DNA of 64,000 bases from Aliiglaciecola sp. M165 (GTDB lineage: Bacteria; Pseudomonadota; Gammaproteobacteria; Enterobacterales; Alteromonadaceae). Location of the stretch: the NCBI RefSeq assembly GCF_007197995.1, contig NZ_VKKH01000005.1, forward strand, positions 62,001 through 126,000, read 5' to 3'. Under the pieces are notes generated by a model. The model did not search any database. It worked only from the letters and a program-made list of their open reading frames with translations, and was not told the DNA's origin. The translations under genes and the position numbers were made by a program. Shown one piece after another: positions 52,459 to 63,000 of the stretch. Numbering within the stretch: the stretch's first letter is position 1; every line of letters begins with the position of its first letter.

Positions 52459-54503
52459 GCTTGTCCCTGGGAAACTTTTTGTGCGGTTGCGACATTAGAT
52501 GCTTCTACATCTGGCGTTGCTAGCTTTGCAAACCGTTGTTTCACCTTGGCAACTTTTGCCATCCTGTAACGTTTATCGCACATGGATAACACGCCACCAA
52601 ACGCCATTAAAAATGCGCCTGCCCAAATCCAATTTACAAAGGGTTTGATATACAAACGCAGTGCCCAAGCACCGTTGTTGAGCTGTTCACCCAAAGCAAC
52701 AAATAAGTCTCGGCTGATCCCTGAGTCGATCCCTGCTTCTGTCATACTGGTGCGCTGCACCGGGTAAAAGCGTTTTTCCGCTTCCAGATGTGTAACCTTT
52801 TCAGATAGTGACGTGTCGGTGTAGACATCAACTATCCCTACATGACCTGAATAGTTAGGCCCCACTAAATCGCGAACGCCGGTAAATTGGAATGCATAGC
52901 CACCTAATTCAACCACATCACCAGGACGCATACGAAGGTCTTTTTCTTCTTCGTAATTACTCACTAGCGTGATCCCAATCAACATTACAGCAAAGCCGAT
53001 ATGACCAAACACCATCCCCCAATGACTTGGCGTCAAACTCGTCAATCTTTTGAGCAAACTGCGTTCTTTGTTGTGCGATGCATCAGTACGCTGCATGATT
53101 TCTTGTATCGTGGAAACAAATATCCAACCACTCAATACCAGACCCAATGTTGCCATGTAGGTCATCTGATCGTAACTGGCTTGAATTAAGAATGCGGCAC
53201 TGACACTGATGGCAAAAGCAACAATAAGGTGTTTTTGTAAAGCCTTAGGCGATTGTCGTTTCCAGCGCGAAAGCGGACCGATAGCCAACAGCAGCACAAA
53301 AGGCACAATTAAATAAACGAACATTTCATTAAAGAAAGGAGCACCGATTGAAATCGATCCCAAGCCCAGTTCTTTGTGGACGAGTGGCAATAGGGTGCCA
53401 AGTAATACCACCATGGTGGCAGCGGTAAGTAACAGGTTGTTTCCAATGAGCATCACTTCTCTGGAAAACCATTCATAGCGGCCAACACTTTTTAACTGAG
53501 GTGCTCTAACTGCGTACAAGATTAATGAACCGCCGATCACAATTCCTAGCAACGCCAAGATAAATAGACCACGGGTGGGATCACTGGCAAATGAATGCAC
53601 CGATACTAAGATGCCGGAGCGAACTAAAAAAGTGCCCAATAAACTTAATGAGAAGGCAGAAATGGCCAACAACACTGTCCACGATTTAAATATTTTACGC
53701 TTCTCTGTCACCGCCAGGCTGTGCATCAGAGCGGTGCCAATCAACCAAGGCATAAACGAAGCGTTTTCTACTGGATCCCAGAACCACCAGCCACCCCAAC
53801 CAAGCTCGTAATAAGCCCACCATGACCCTAAGGCGATCCCTACGGTCAAAAATCCCCAGGCCGCTATCGTCCACGGACGCGACCATCTTGCCCAGGTTGA
53901 ATCCAATTGACCGGATATCAATGCGGCAATGGCAAAAGCAAAGGCTACAGAAAATCCGACGTAACCCATGTAAAGCATGGGCGGATGAATGATCATGCCG
54001 AAGTCTTGCAACAGTGGATTTAAATCTCTTCCGTCAACAGGGTAAAAAGGTAACAAACTCTCAAACGGGTTTGATGCCCACAACATGAACAAATAAAACC
54101 CGATAGCGACCATCCCTAAAATAGACAGGACTCGGGCGACCATGGCTTTAGGAATACCATCACTGAGTAAAGCGACAGCGACTGTCCAGATCGCGAATAT
54201 CAACACCCAAAGTAGAAACGAGCCTTCATGACCGCCCCACACAGCAGTGATTTTATAATACCAAGGCAGCAAGCTGTTAGAGTGATGGGCGACATAGGCA
54301 ATGCTGAAATCATCAGTGTAAAACGCATAGGTCAAAGCAACATATGAAAATGCAGTGAATAAAAACATGCCGATGGCCAAAGGCTTTGCTGTGGCCATCA
54401 TTTGTTGATGGTTTTTCTGAGCACCCCAAAGCGGGTATATTGCTAATAGCATTGACATCAGCAATGCCAGGATAAGTGAAAAGTGCCCTAATTCAGCAAA
54501 CAT
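52455..54503 (-). CDS. ccmF: Haem lyase subunit CcmF
   Basis: A 682-residue membrane protein with about 14 helices. The tryptophan-rich WWD domain is WGGWWFWDPVENASF (residues 236-250), with haem-ligand histidines in HHSN (near 73) and the HIGF region at about 490. It ligates haem to apocytochrome c together with CcmH/I. Thirteen bases separate it from ccmE; it overlaps ccmG by four. Confidence 0.95.
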   Translation of the reverse strand: MFAELGHFSLILALLMSMLLAIYPLWGAQKNHQQMMATAKPLAIGMFLFTAFSYVALTYAFYTDDFSIAYVAHHSNSLLPWYYKITAVWGGHEGSFLLWVLIFAIWTVAVALLSDGIPKAMVARVLSILGMVAIGFYLFMLWASNPFESLLPFYPVDGRDLNPLLQDFGMIIHPPMLYMGYVGFSVAFAFAIAALISGQLDSTWARWSRPWTIAAWGFLTVGIALGSWWAYYELGWGGWWFWDPVENASFMPWLIGTALMHSLAVTEKRKIFKSWTVLLAISAFSLSLLGTFLVRSGILVSVHSFASDPTRGLFILALLGIVIGGSLILYAVRAPQLKSVGRYEWFSREVMLIGNNLLLTAATMVVLLGTLLPLVHKELGLGSISIGAPFFNEMFVYLIVPFVLLLAIGPLSRWKRQSPKALQKHLIVAFAISVSAAFLIQASYDQMTYMATLGLVLSGWIFVSTIQEIMQRTDASHNKERSLLKRLTSLTPSHWGMVFGHIGFAVMLIGITLVSNYEEEKDLRMRPGDVVELGGYAFQFTGVRDLVGPNYSGHVGIVDVYTDTSLSEKVTHLEAEKRFYPVQRTSMTEAGIDSGISRDLFVALGEQLNNGAWALRLYIKPFVNWIWAGAFLMAFGGVLSMCDKRYRMAKVAKVKQRFAKLATPDVEASNVATAQKVSQGQA

Positions 54504-54516
54504 TCAATTGATTCCC

Positions 54517-54987
54517 TTATTGCCCAGCGCCAATATTTTGTGGTTTAACGTGCTTGATGCCTTTCATTTTTTCGGCTAGTTCCGGCGGCATGTATTCTTC
54601 ATCGTGTTTGGCAAGCACCTCTTCAGCAACGATAAAATCAAATTCAGTCAATCTACCTGTCGCCACAATGCCCTGCCCTTCTCTGAACAAATCAGGCAAG
54701 ATCCCGTTGTAACTGACGGTCACAATCGGGCCCACATCCACTAAATCGAAACTCACTGCCAAGGTATCAGGATCACGATTGACGGTGCCAGGTACCACCA
54801 TGCCGCCAATTCTTAACCTTTGTCCTACTTGTGGCATAGCACCATTTTTACCTTCGACAATTTCAGAGGGGGTATAAAAATGATCAATATTTTCGCTCAA
54901 CGCAGTAAGCATCATCCATACTGCCGCCGCGACCAATAATACGATTGCGCTAATACCCATTAATCGTTTTTGACGTCTTGGATTCAC
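54517..54987 (-). CDS. ccmE: Haem chaperone CcmE
   Basis: A 156-residue protein with an N-terminal anchor ([19 protein letters not shown]) and an OB-fold periplasmic domain. The covalent haem site is His128 in [12 protein letters not shown], with Tyr132 nearby. It carries haem from CcmC to CcmF. Overlap with ccmD is four bases. Confidence 0.94.
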   Translation of the reverse strand: MNPRRQKRLMGISAIVLLVAAAVWMMLTALSENIDHFYTPSEIVEGKNGAMPQVGQRLRIGGMVVPGTVNRDPDTLAVSFDLVDVGPIVTVSYNGILPDLFREGQGIVATGRLTEFDFIVAEEVLAKHDEEYMPPELAEKMKGIKHVKPQNIGAGQ

Positions 54988-55247
54988 TGTGACTCTACCT
55001 CTTGTTTAAGCTGCGATGGTGACGCAGAAGGTTGCGCCTCATCAGTTTTTTTCTGTTGGCTTTTCTGGATACGTTTCTTACGAGCAATTTGTGCATTGAC
55101 TGCCTGAATTAATTGCTTTTTCGCCCACAATGTTTCTACAACCAATGCAATCACTGCGAGAAACGTCACCGAGAATGCCAACCAAACAAAAAAGCCATAA
55201 CCGCCCATGTCCCAAAAAGCTTGCCAACTATCAAATTGAAACGTCAT
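54984..55247 (-). CDS. ccmD: Haem exporter accessory protein CcmD
   Basis: An 87-residue single-pass protein ([21 protein letters not shown]), then a basic stretch ([13 protein letters not shown]) and a Gln/Ser-rich tail. It helps release holo-CcmE from CcmABC. Slightly longer than the usual 60-70 residues because of the tail. Overlaps on both sides by four bases. Confidence 0.9.
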   Translation of the reverse strand: MTFQFDSWQAFWDMGGYGFFVWLAFSVTFLAVIALVVETLWAKKQLIQAVNAQIARKKRIQKSQQKKTDEAQPSASPSQLKQEVESQ

Positions 55248-55990
55248 GCTTTGCCCTCTCTGATCAGGGTTTTTATTGCCCAGGGGCGGTGAATTTCGCG
55301 ACGAAGTAATTCGTTTTGAAGACGCTTAATTGACAGCGCTCCGACTAATAAACCTGTGCCAAACAAGTTAATCAACAATGGCCAAAGCATTTCGGAAGCA
55401 ATGGATGGCTTTTCAAATTTGCTGATCGTTGCACCTTGATGCAAGGTGTTCCACCATTCAACTGAGTAGTGAATAATCGGCAGATTTATAACGCCAACAA
55501 GGGCCATTACGCCTGCGGCCTTGCCCGCCTGAATTTTGTCATCAAAGGATTTGTATAACGCGATCACACCTAAATACAAAAACAATAAAACCAATTCAGA
55601 GGTTAAACGAGCATCCCAAACCCACCAGGTTCCCCACATTGGTTTTCCCCAGGCAGCGCCGGTAAACAAGGCAATGAAGGTCATCACAGCGCCAACCGGA
55701 GCTATCGCCATCATGCCCATGTACGCTGTTTTTATTTGCCAGACAAGACCGATAAAAGCCGCGATGGCCATACCTGCGTAAGCGCCCATGGATAAAATTG
55801 CACTTGGCACATGAATGTAAATGATCCTGAAGGAATCACCTTGTTGATAATCCGCAGGGGCAAACCCTAATCCCCAAACGGTGCCAATACTGAGTGCCAA
55901 AATGGCGCTGATGGAAAACCACGGCACTAAGGTGGTGCATAATTGATACGCAGACTCAGATTTAGCGTAGGGATGTAACCACTTCCACAT
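55244..55990 (-). CDS. ccmC: Haem exporter/WWD protein CcmC
   Basis: From the ATG at 55990, which overlaps the ccmB stop (TAATG), the product has 248 residues. Six helices and the WWD motif GTWWVWDARLTSE (about 120-132) with flanking His residues bind haem for transfer to CcmE. A frame extension upstream to 56353 lies in ccmB and has no haem-lyase character, so it is rejected. Confidence 0.93.
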   Translation of the reverse strand: MWKWLHPYAKSESAYQLCTTLVPWFSISAILALSIGTVWGLGFAPADYQQGDSFRIIYIHVPSAILSMGAYAGMAIAAFIGLVWQIKTAYMGMMAIAPVGAVMTFIALFTGAAWGKPMWGTWWVWDARLTSELVLLFLYLGVIALYKSFDDKIQAGKAAGVMALVGVINLPIIHYSVEWWNTLHQGATISKFEKPSIASEMLWPLLINLFGTGLLVGALSIKRLQNELLRREIHRPWAIKTLIREGKA

Positions 55991-56658
55991 TAACTTTGAC
56001 TCACTCTTAAGGCATAAGCGATGGCCATAGGAGCCAAGGCGAACGCCAATAATAACATTGCGCCTATTAAACCTAAATGGGCGCTGTAAGGTAATTGCAA
56101 GGCAGCGGCATCGACTGCGGCCGTTGCAAAAATTAACAAAGGTACAAATACAGGTAGCAATAACAAGGCCAGCAGTACACCGCCTTTTTGCAAGCCGACC
56201 GTCAAACCTACTGCAACAGCGCCAACTAAGCTCAACAGCGGAGTCCCAATCACTAGGGTCAACAATAATGCTTGAAACATTTCGACCGTAAGATTGAGAA
56301 AAAGTGCAAGCAATGGCGACAACAAAATGAGCGGAACTATGCTTGCCAACCAATGCACTGCGACTTTGACCAAAGTCACTAATGGCATCGGCACGCCACT
56401 GAGCATAATTTGCTCAAGGGTGCCATCTTGAAAATCATCGCGAAACAGTCGTTCCATGCCCAACAAAGAAGATAAAATCGCCGCAACCCAAATCACTCCA
56501 GGACCAATCTTTTGCAGTGTTTCAGGTCCGGGCCCGACCCCCAATGGAAACAAGCTGATGACTAACACAAAAAACATCATAGGTTGTAATAGTTCAGCTC
56601 TTTGCCTAAAAGCTAAGGACATATCTCGTTTGAATATTGCCAACAAACTGCCACTCAT
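55990..56658 (-). CDS. ccmB: ABC permease CcmB
   Basis: A 222-residue permease with six helices. The start (MSGSLLAIFKRDMSLAFRQR) and GVIWVAAILSSLLGMERLFR are typical of CcmB. With CcmA it powers release of holo-CcmE from CcmC. It overlaps ccmA by four bases. Confidence 0.93.
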   Translation of the reverse strand: MSGSLLAIFKRDMSLAFRQRAELLQPMMFFVLVISLFPLGVGPGPETLQKIGPGVIWVAAILSSLLGMERLFRDDFQDGTLEQIMLSGVPMPLVTLVKVAVHWLASIVPLILLSPLLALFLNLTVEMFQALLLTLVIGTPLLSLVGAVAVGLTVGLQKGGVLLALLLLPVFVPLLIFATAAVDAAALQLPYSAHLGLIGAMLLLAFALAPMAIAYALRVSQS

Positions 56659-57284
56659 ATGCGATACTCCAAAATCAGCTCTTTAGTTGCATAATCCAAA
56701 TCTAATGTTTGGTGAGAGGTAATGATGACAGCACCACCATTTCCCAGATGGCTGACAATCTTATCTTTAAGTAGTGCTATGCCTTGAACGTCTAATGCGG
56801 TAAAAGGTTCATCCAACACCCAAATTTTCGCCTCAGATTTGAGCCAAAGGCGGGCAAGTGCGACGCGGCGCTGTTGGCCTGCCGATAACTGACTGATTGG
56901 TAAGTCCTCTAGCCCTACAAGACCAATTAGTTCCAGTAGTTCAAAAAGGGCATGTTCAGAGGTTGTGATACCGTTGAGCTGGCACCAGAATTTGAGATTT
57001 TCAATACCGTTGAGGGTAAGGTTTAATCCCAATTTATGTCCGAAGTAGACCAGGTCTTGATTAAACGCTTGATCAACTTTGTGTATGTTTTCGCCCTTGT
57101 ACATCACTGTGCCGGCGGCCGCGTCAGCTAATCCAACCAAAATACGCAACAGGCTGGTTTTACCTGCGCCATTTTGTCCACGAATATACAACAACTCACT
57201 TTGCTCAACAGAGAAATCTGTGTGCTCAAACAAAACGCGATCTTGTTTAATGCAAGCTAAGTTTTGTCCACTAAATAAGATCAA
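56655..57284 (-). CDS. ccmA: ABC ATPase CcmA
   Basis: An ABC ATPase with Walker A RGQNGAGKTSLLR, signature LSAGQQRRVALAR and Walker B IWVLDEPFTALD. The start is uncertain: a TTG at 57284 with GGAG ten bases upstream gives about 209 residues, the usual size, while another TTG at 57338 adds 18 residues unlike the family. It energises haem handover in the Ccm system. It heads the nine-gene ccm operon. Confidence 0.92.
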   Translation of the reverse strand: MILFSGQNLACIKQDRVLFEHTDFSVEQSELLYIRGQNGAGKTSLLRILVGLADAAAGTVMYKGENIHKVDQAFNQDLVYFGHKLGLNLTLNGIENLKFWCQLNGITTSEHALFELLELIGLVGLEDLPISQLSAGQQRRVALARLWLKSEAKIWVLDEPFTALDVQGIALLKDKIVSHLGNGGAVIITSHQTLDLDYATKELILEYRI

Positions 57285-57489
57285 ATTACGAAGTACTCCA
57301 CGTTCCGATAAACACGCCCCAACAATACGCCGAAACAATCAAAAAAGGTGCAGGCTAAAATCGGCGCAAATCATACCATAGCAAACCGGCAATACCAGTT
57401 ATTAGATTCTATACTCACAACAGGTTATGCTGTGGATCCCGTTAACTCTTTTACGACGCTCATCCAGCCAGGTTCATAGGCCCAAGTGT

Positions 57490-59607
57490 ATGTCTGATAT
57501 TACTCCTGCTGTTCAACAACAACTAACTCAGGCGCTTTCTCAACTTGTCAAAGCACAAGGCGATTCGCCAATTGCTCGTCAGGCCGCGCAAGTTGTTGTG
57601 CAATATCTGGGCGGAAATCAGCTAAACCTTGGATTGGACAAGAACACACGTTCAATCAGCTTAGACAAATTTGCCTCTTTGCCCAGCGCACTTAAACCCG
57701 GCTCATACACAGGTGAAATACAAACCACGCAGCCAGGTAAACAAGGGGCAACATTGGCGTTATACCAAGCCAATACCAACTCAACGTCTCAGGCGTTGCT
57801 GGCAAAACTAAATCAAAGTCAACTTAGCGCGATCCTCTCTGCTATCAGCCAAGATCTGCAACCCGGCGCGCAAAGTAAAAGTCAAATTGTTAACGCTAAG
57901 GTGACCAACATAGTGGGTCAACAGGTGACCTTTTCAGCCACAGTGAACGGCAAAGCTCAACCAGTCACAATCCGCTTAGCGCAAGTCCCTTCTGAGCTAA
58001 AAATTGGACAGTCTGTGCAACTTCAGGTGATCCCTCGGGGCAACGACTGGCAAGCAAACTTGCTCACAACAACAAATACTCCGCCAAATCCGCATAGTCC
58101 TAAACACGTTGCTGAGCCGAGAACATCGTTTACAACTTTAAACAAAACACCTATTCAATTAGAAAAGAGCAGCGCCGTGACTCTGCTGCGAGCAGATCTA
58201 TCGGGGACCACAAAAACTTCCACTGCAAATGTTGTTAGTGTAGATAAAAATGTACTCATGGCCGCTGTGCTAAAAACCAATATTTCATTGCCACACCAAG
58301 CATTAGAGCAACTCACTGCGCATGCTACAGACAAAGATGGACAGCGCCTAAACATTACACTCAACACCTCATCCAGTGGTGAATTGCGAGGACCTCAGTC
58401 TGCCCCTGTTGCCAATATTCCGCTTACCAAGCAACAATTGCAGCAGGTCCAAACGCTCATTACTGAATCCGCGACAAAACATACTGTAGCAAGCAGTAAT
58501 ACCGTACAGAATCCGTTGACAAACACCTCAATCAGCTCGCCAGCAATCGTGCTTGAGCAATTAACCAATCAGATCAACAAGGTTAGAGATCCAGAAAAGG
58601 CTGAACAACCTCTACTTGCAAAAGATTTATCCAAAGCAGTTAAAGAGATTGTCGCGCAATTGCCAAGTGCACAAAAAAATGAAGTGTTAAAACAGATAAA
58701 TGAAATTAGCCGTCGATTATTACCTAGTACGGCAAGTCCATCTGAGACCATTGAGATCATTAGTAAAGCCTTGAGCGATCAAGCAACACTCAAAGAACCC
58801 TCAAGCAAAGCAATAGCAGATTTGTTTTTAAAACAAATCAACCAAGGGATCCCGCAAGGCAAAACGACTGATGCTGAACACATTAAACAATTGTTAACAC
58901 AGCCGGTTTTAAATCTAACCCCAACGCAAATTGTGCAGCCAGCATCAGGGGGGCAAGGTTTGGTCGCGGGTTTAATTACCTTGTTGCAAGTCAGTTTAGC
59001 GTCCAGACTAGCCCGCACGTCTGCACCACAAAGCGAAAAAATCGCGCAAATTGTTTCAACCTTATTAGGCCCAACAGTTAAACAAACCACTGGGCAAACT
59101 CAGCGATCAATGAACGATATACAACAGCTTGACCAAAAACATCAATTGATTAAGCAGCTTGGACGTCTTTTTGCGCAACATCAATCAACAAAATTAGCTA
59201 GCGCTGAACAAGCCATGCAGGGCCAAGAGGGTCTGTATTATATTCTGCCTTCGGGTATCGGTGAAAATAAGCGAGATATTGAAATATTGATAAAGCGAGA
59301 GTCTGAAAAAAACCCGGGGCAACAAGTTGAACAAGGCAAGACTGCCATTTGGCATTTGACCATGAAATTGGATATCGGCGATATCGGACAATTACTCACC
59401 AAAGCCAAGTTAAAAGATACTGAGTTAGAACTCGACCTTTACACCTCTAATGAAGCGTTGAAGGCCTTGGTATATGAATATTTACCCTTGTTCAAAAAGC
59501 GATTGCAACACCTTGGGATTGACGTTTCAAAAACCCTTTGTCAATTGGGTAAAATTCCCCATCACCTGCAATCTCGTCCTTATCAAATTTTTGAAACCCA
59601 AGCCTAG
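57490..59607 (+). CDS. FliK C-domain (hook-length-control-like) protein
   Basis: A 705-residue Gln/Ser/Thr-rich protein from the ATG at 57490 (starts SDITPAVQQQ); an earlier in-frame ATG at 57427 is less likely. The N-terminal two-thirds is low complexity; the C-terminal 130 residues (YYILPSGIGENKRDIEILIK ... LSDLY-type end PYQIFETQA) match the Flg_hook/FliK C-domain pattern with WHLTMKLDIGDIGQLL. The next gene is FhlB-like. Together they look like a FliK/FlhB-type substrate-switch pair kept apart from a flagellar cluster, next to ccm as in other Alteromonadales. Confidence 0.75.
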   Translation: MSDITPAVQQQLTQALSQLVKAQGDSPIARQAAQVVVQYLGGNQLNLGLDKNTRSISLDKFASLPSALKPGSYTGEIQTTQPGKQGATLALYQANTNSTSQALLAKLNQSQLSAILSAISQDLQPGAQSKSQIVNAKVTNIVGQQVTFSATVNGKAQPVTIRLAQVPSELKIGQSVQLQVIPRGNDWQANLLTTTNTPPNPHSPKHVAEPRTSFTTLNKTPIQLEKSSAVTLLRADLSGTTKTSTANVVSVDKNVLMAAVLKTNISLPHQALEQLTAHATDKDGQRLNITLNTSSSGELRGPQSAPVANIPLTKQQLQQVQTLITESATKHTVASSNTVQNPLTNTSISSPAIVLEQLTNQINKVRDPEKAEQPLLAKDLSKAVKEIVAQLPSAQKNEVLKQINEISRRLLPSTASPSETIEIISKALSDQATLKEPSSKAIADLFLKQINQGIPQGKTTDAEHIKQLLTQPVLNLTPTQIVQPASGGQGLVAGLITLLQVSLASRLARTSAPQSEKIAQIVSTLLGPTVKQTTGQTQRSMNDIQQLDQKHQLIKQLGRLFAQHQSTKLASAEQAMQGQEGLYYILPSGIGENKRDIEILIKRESEKNPGQQVEQGKTAIWHLTMKLDIGDIGQLLTKAKLKDTELELDLYTSNEALKALVYEYLPLFKKRLQHLGIDVSKTLCQLGKIPHHLQSRPYQIFETQA

Positions 59608-59625
59608 CTTGAAAAGGTAGCCAAG

Positions 59626-59934
59626 ATGGATAAAAAAAATAAAAGTGCGGTAGGGATCAAATATCAAGAAGGCGACAAGGAAGCCCCTAAGGTTATTGCC
59701 AAAGGCTTTGGCGACCTTGCAGAAGAGATTATTCAAGTTGCCAAACAAAATGGTGTATTGGTACATGAAGATCCTTACCTGAGTGAGTTTTTAACTACCC
59801 TGGATTTGGGCCAGGAAATTCCAGAGCAGCTGTATCATGTCATCGCTGAACTCATAGCATTTTCTTATGTTCTGCAGGGCAAATTTCCAGAGAGTTGGGC
59901 GCAAACTAAGGGTAAGATTTCGACCAACGCGTAG
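59626..59934 (+). CDS. FhlB-like protein (FlhB C-terminal domain)
   Basis: A 102-residue protein corresponding to the cytosolic C-domain of FlhB/YscU export-switch proteins: AVGIKYQEGDKEAPKVIAKG, then HEDPYLSEFLTTLDLGQEIP. The autocleavage NPTH loop and membrane part are absent, as in FhlB proteins. It begins 18 bp after the FliK-like gene on the same strand, so they likely form one unit and may act together on a type III export gate. Confidence 0.85.
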   Translation: MDKKNKSAVGIKYQEGDKEAPKVIAKGFGDLAEEIIQVAKQNGVLVHEDPYLSEFLTTLDLGQEIPEQLYHVIAELIAFSYVLQGKFPESWAQTKGKISTNA

Positions 59935-60092
59935 CCTGATTAGATAACAAATATGCAGGTTACGAAATTCTATCCGATAATTAGTGCTTAAATAGCGTAT
60001 TAAAAAGCACACATAGTTGTTTTTTAACAGCTTTGTCTGAATTACCAGACAGGTTAAGCTTGATATCAACATGTTGAGTGGGAATATTTTGG

Positions 60093-63000
60093 ATGAAATT
60101 ACGCAGTTATCTTCTAGCGTATAAAATGTGCTTGTTAGGCATCACCCTTTTAATGAGTGGATCGGCATTTGCTGTTGGAGAGACCCTGATTGAATTAGGC
60201 GCAGATTCGTTAAACATGGTGATGATTGCCATTGCCGTCATTGTCACGCTCCTTGTGATAACTCTGGTATTTTTCAAAGTCAGCCAAAAACGTGCGTTAC
60301 AGAAACACGCTCAAAACGAACAGATCCTAGTCCAGACGCAAAATCATCTAAACAACTTCCACGTTGGCATCGTGCATGTCAATCACGCTGGGAATATCCA
60401 ATATTGCAACAAATTAGCCGCCTATTATTTAGGTAATCGTGCAGAGAACCTGGTCAACCAACCCCTCATCAATTTGCTGGACGAGAACGTCAGCGAAGGC
60501 CTAACCCATGCACTGGGTGCGAAAGTACAAAATAAAATGCAGATTGTGGGTCCGGTAAAAGCCCGTCAACTGCTATTAGAGTTTGCACCACAAAAAGACT
60601 CTCAAGCGAATGTTGCTTCAGTGATATCCATCGTCGATGTCAGTGACAAACAAGCTGAGTTAGACACAATGCGCCAGGATTTGGCGCAAAACAACCAACT
60701 GCTCGACAACTCTCAGATTGGTCAACTGCATATAAACTTGTCTGATAAACAATTTGCTGCCAACGCGATACTGGCAAAGATGTTGGGGAGCAGTGACGAA
60801 AGTCTTAGCGGAGAACTCTCTGCTTTTGAAAACTACTTGAATCAAGGAACACAATTTGAGTGGAATCAAGCGATAAAACGGGCGCAAAGTGGCGAAGACG
60901 TAGAATTTGAGTGTCGATTTGATGGTCATCACGATCTCGTCAATGCAAAACTCGTTGGCGTCGTCACTGAAAAAGATGAAAACGGAAAAGGCACCCAGGT
61001 ACACTTTAGTGTTATCAACCAAGACGAGGTTATTAATTTAACGAAAGAGGTAATCAGCGCAAACCAACGTGTGAGAGGTATGCTAAGTGCCAGCAGTTAT
61101 CCTACCTTCCTGCTAGACGACAAAGGCCTTGTCATTGGTTGTAACACCCCGTTTGAATTGGCATTTAATACCTCGATTGAAAACATCCGAAATACACCAG
61201 CGAATCAGCTCGCGTTTTTCCCCGACTCACTCAAAGCGCTACAACCTGAAAGTAATCAGTCTGGCTCAATGCCCTATTCGGCTAATTCTGGTCTGGCTCA
61301 AGAAATAGATCTAGAACTTTCTTCGGGAGAAAGGAAAACTCTGCGAGTCAAACTACAAACGTTTAGAGACGACACCGGCAACACCGTTGGTTCTGTCTGT
61401 ACCTTAGAAGATATTTCTGAATTGAAGAATATCAAAGCGAAGTTGGAGCAAGAACAGAAACACTTCGCCAGTATCATTGACAAAGCTCCGCTTGGCATTG
61501 CGATGATCAATGAAGATGACAAAATTGTTGATGCCAACAAGGCTTTGCTTGACCGCCTCGAACTGTCTGAACGCGATTTGAAAAAGGGCTCATTTTATCA
61601 GTTATTCAATGACCCCAATAATTCCGGGAAAGCCGCGAAGAAATTACATAAAAATGGGCGATTGGAAGGCTTTCATGCAGATTTGAAGGGTAAAAACGGA
61701 TTGTTACATCCCAGTGAGCTCAACATTGAAATGTTTGATCAGGAAAAACAACAATTCTTGTGTTGGATTTCAGATATCAGCGACGAGCAATATCAGCAAG
61801 ACAAATTTGAAGGATTGTTAGAACACAGCAGTATGCCTATGGCGGTGCTAGCAGATGATGGTTTTAATAAACTAAATCCTGCTGCGTGTCAGTTCTTTTC
61901 AGTCGAAGACGAAGAAGATTTATTCGGCTATTACCCCTATTCCAAAAAGCTCAATAATGAGTCAGACGAATTAAAAGAATTCAAACAAAAAATCCAACAA
62001 ATTAAGGAAGATGGTCAAGCACTGTCGCTAACTTGGCAACACAGTCGTGGAGACAACTTGCTACCATGCCAAGCGACGTTCGTGCCGATGTTTAAAGGCC
62101 AGGAGTTCGATTCCATTTTGTGCATATGGACCGATTTGCGCGCACTCAAAAAAGCCGATGCTGAGCGTATGGAAGCGATTAATCTCCATCAAGCTGCAGA
62201 ACGCCTGATTGTTGAAAAGCAGCAACTCCTTGAAAGCAGCCAGGATCAGTTGGCAAGCAAAGTAAGAACCTTGTCTGATACGCAAACCAAACTGCAAGCT
62301 GCCAAAGAAGATTTATCCGATAAAGAGTCTGAAATATCAGATCTACAGCAAGCCCATCAAAACATTACCGAGCATTTAAATAAGTTACAGCAAGACTATC
62401 AGCAAAGTAGAGATTCTCTGGCGAGCAGTGAAAAAGCTAATGAAGATCTTGCCGAGCAACTTGAACAATCAAGCAAACGCGTCAATGGCCTTGAGCGACA
62501 ACGCAACCAGATCGCAAATGAGTTGCAATACAGTGAGAAGAAATACAAAGACGCGCAGCGTGAATTGGAAGAGAGCGAAGAGACCGCCAGAAGATTAGAA
62601 CAAGAGCGAGAAGAGCAACAGTCGAAAATGTCAGAGTTTGTTGGCGAGATCGATAGCTTAAAAACCTCTATTGAGCAAAAAGACCAACAAATTGCTGATG
62701 TTAGCGGTCAAATTAATGCCTTACAGTCTCAGCTCACCAGTTCATCTGAAGCCAGTCAAAAACTACGTGAGCAACTCATAAATCAACGTAAAGCTAGCGA
62801 ACTTGCTGAGCAACAACGCAGAGAGCTTGAGCAGACTTGTTTTGTTGCCCAATCCGAACTATCAAACAAAGCCCGCCATATCGACCACTTGCAACATGAA
62901 ATGGACAAATTTGAAGAAATGTCCAATCAGCAAAAAGGCGACATGGAAAAACAACAAGCCTTGTTACAGCAAGAACTCGAAACCAAGCAACAACAGTTAC

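Noticed and set aside
55991-56353. N-terminal extension of ccmC
   Set aside because: It lies fully within ccmB in another frame, has no membrane pattern, and the ATG at 55990 overlapping the ccmB stop gives the normal CcmC length.
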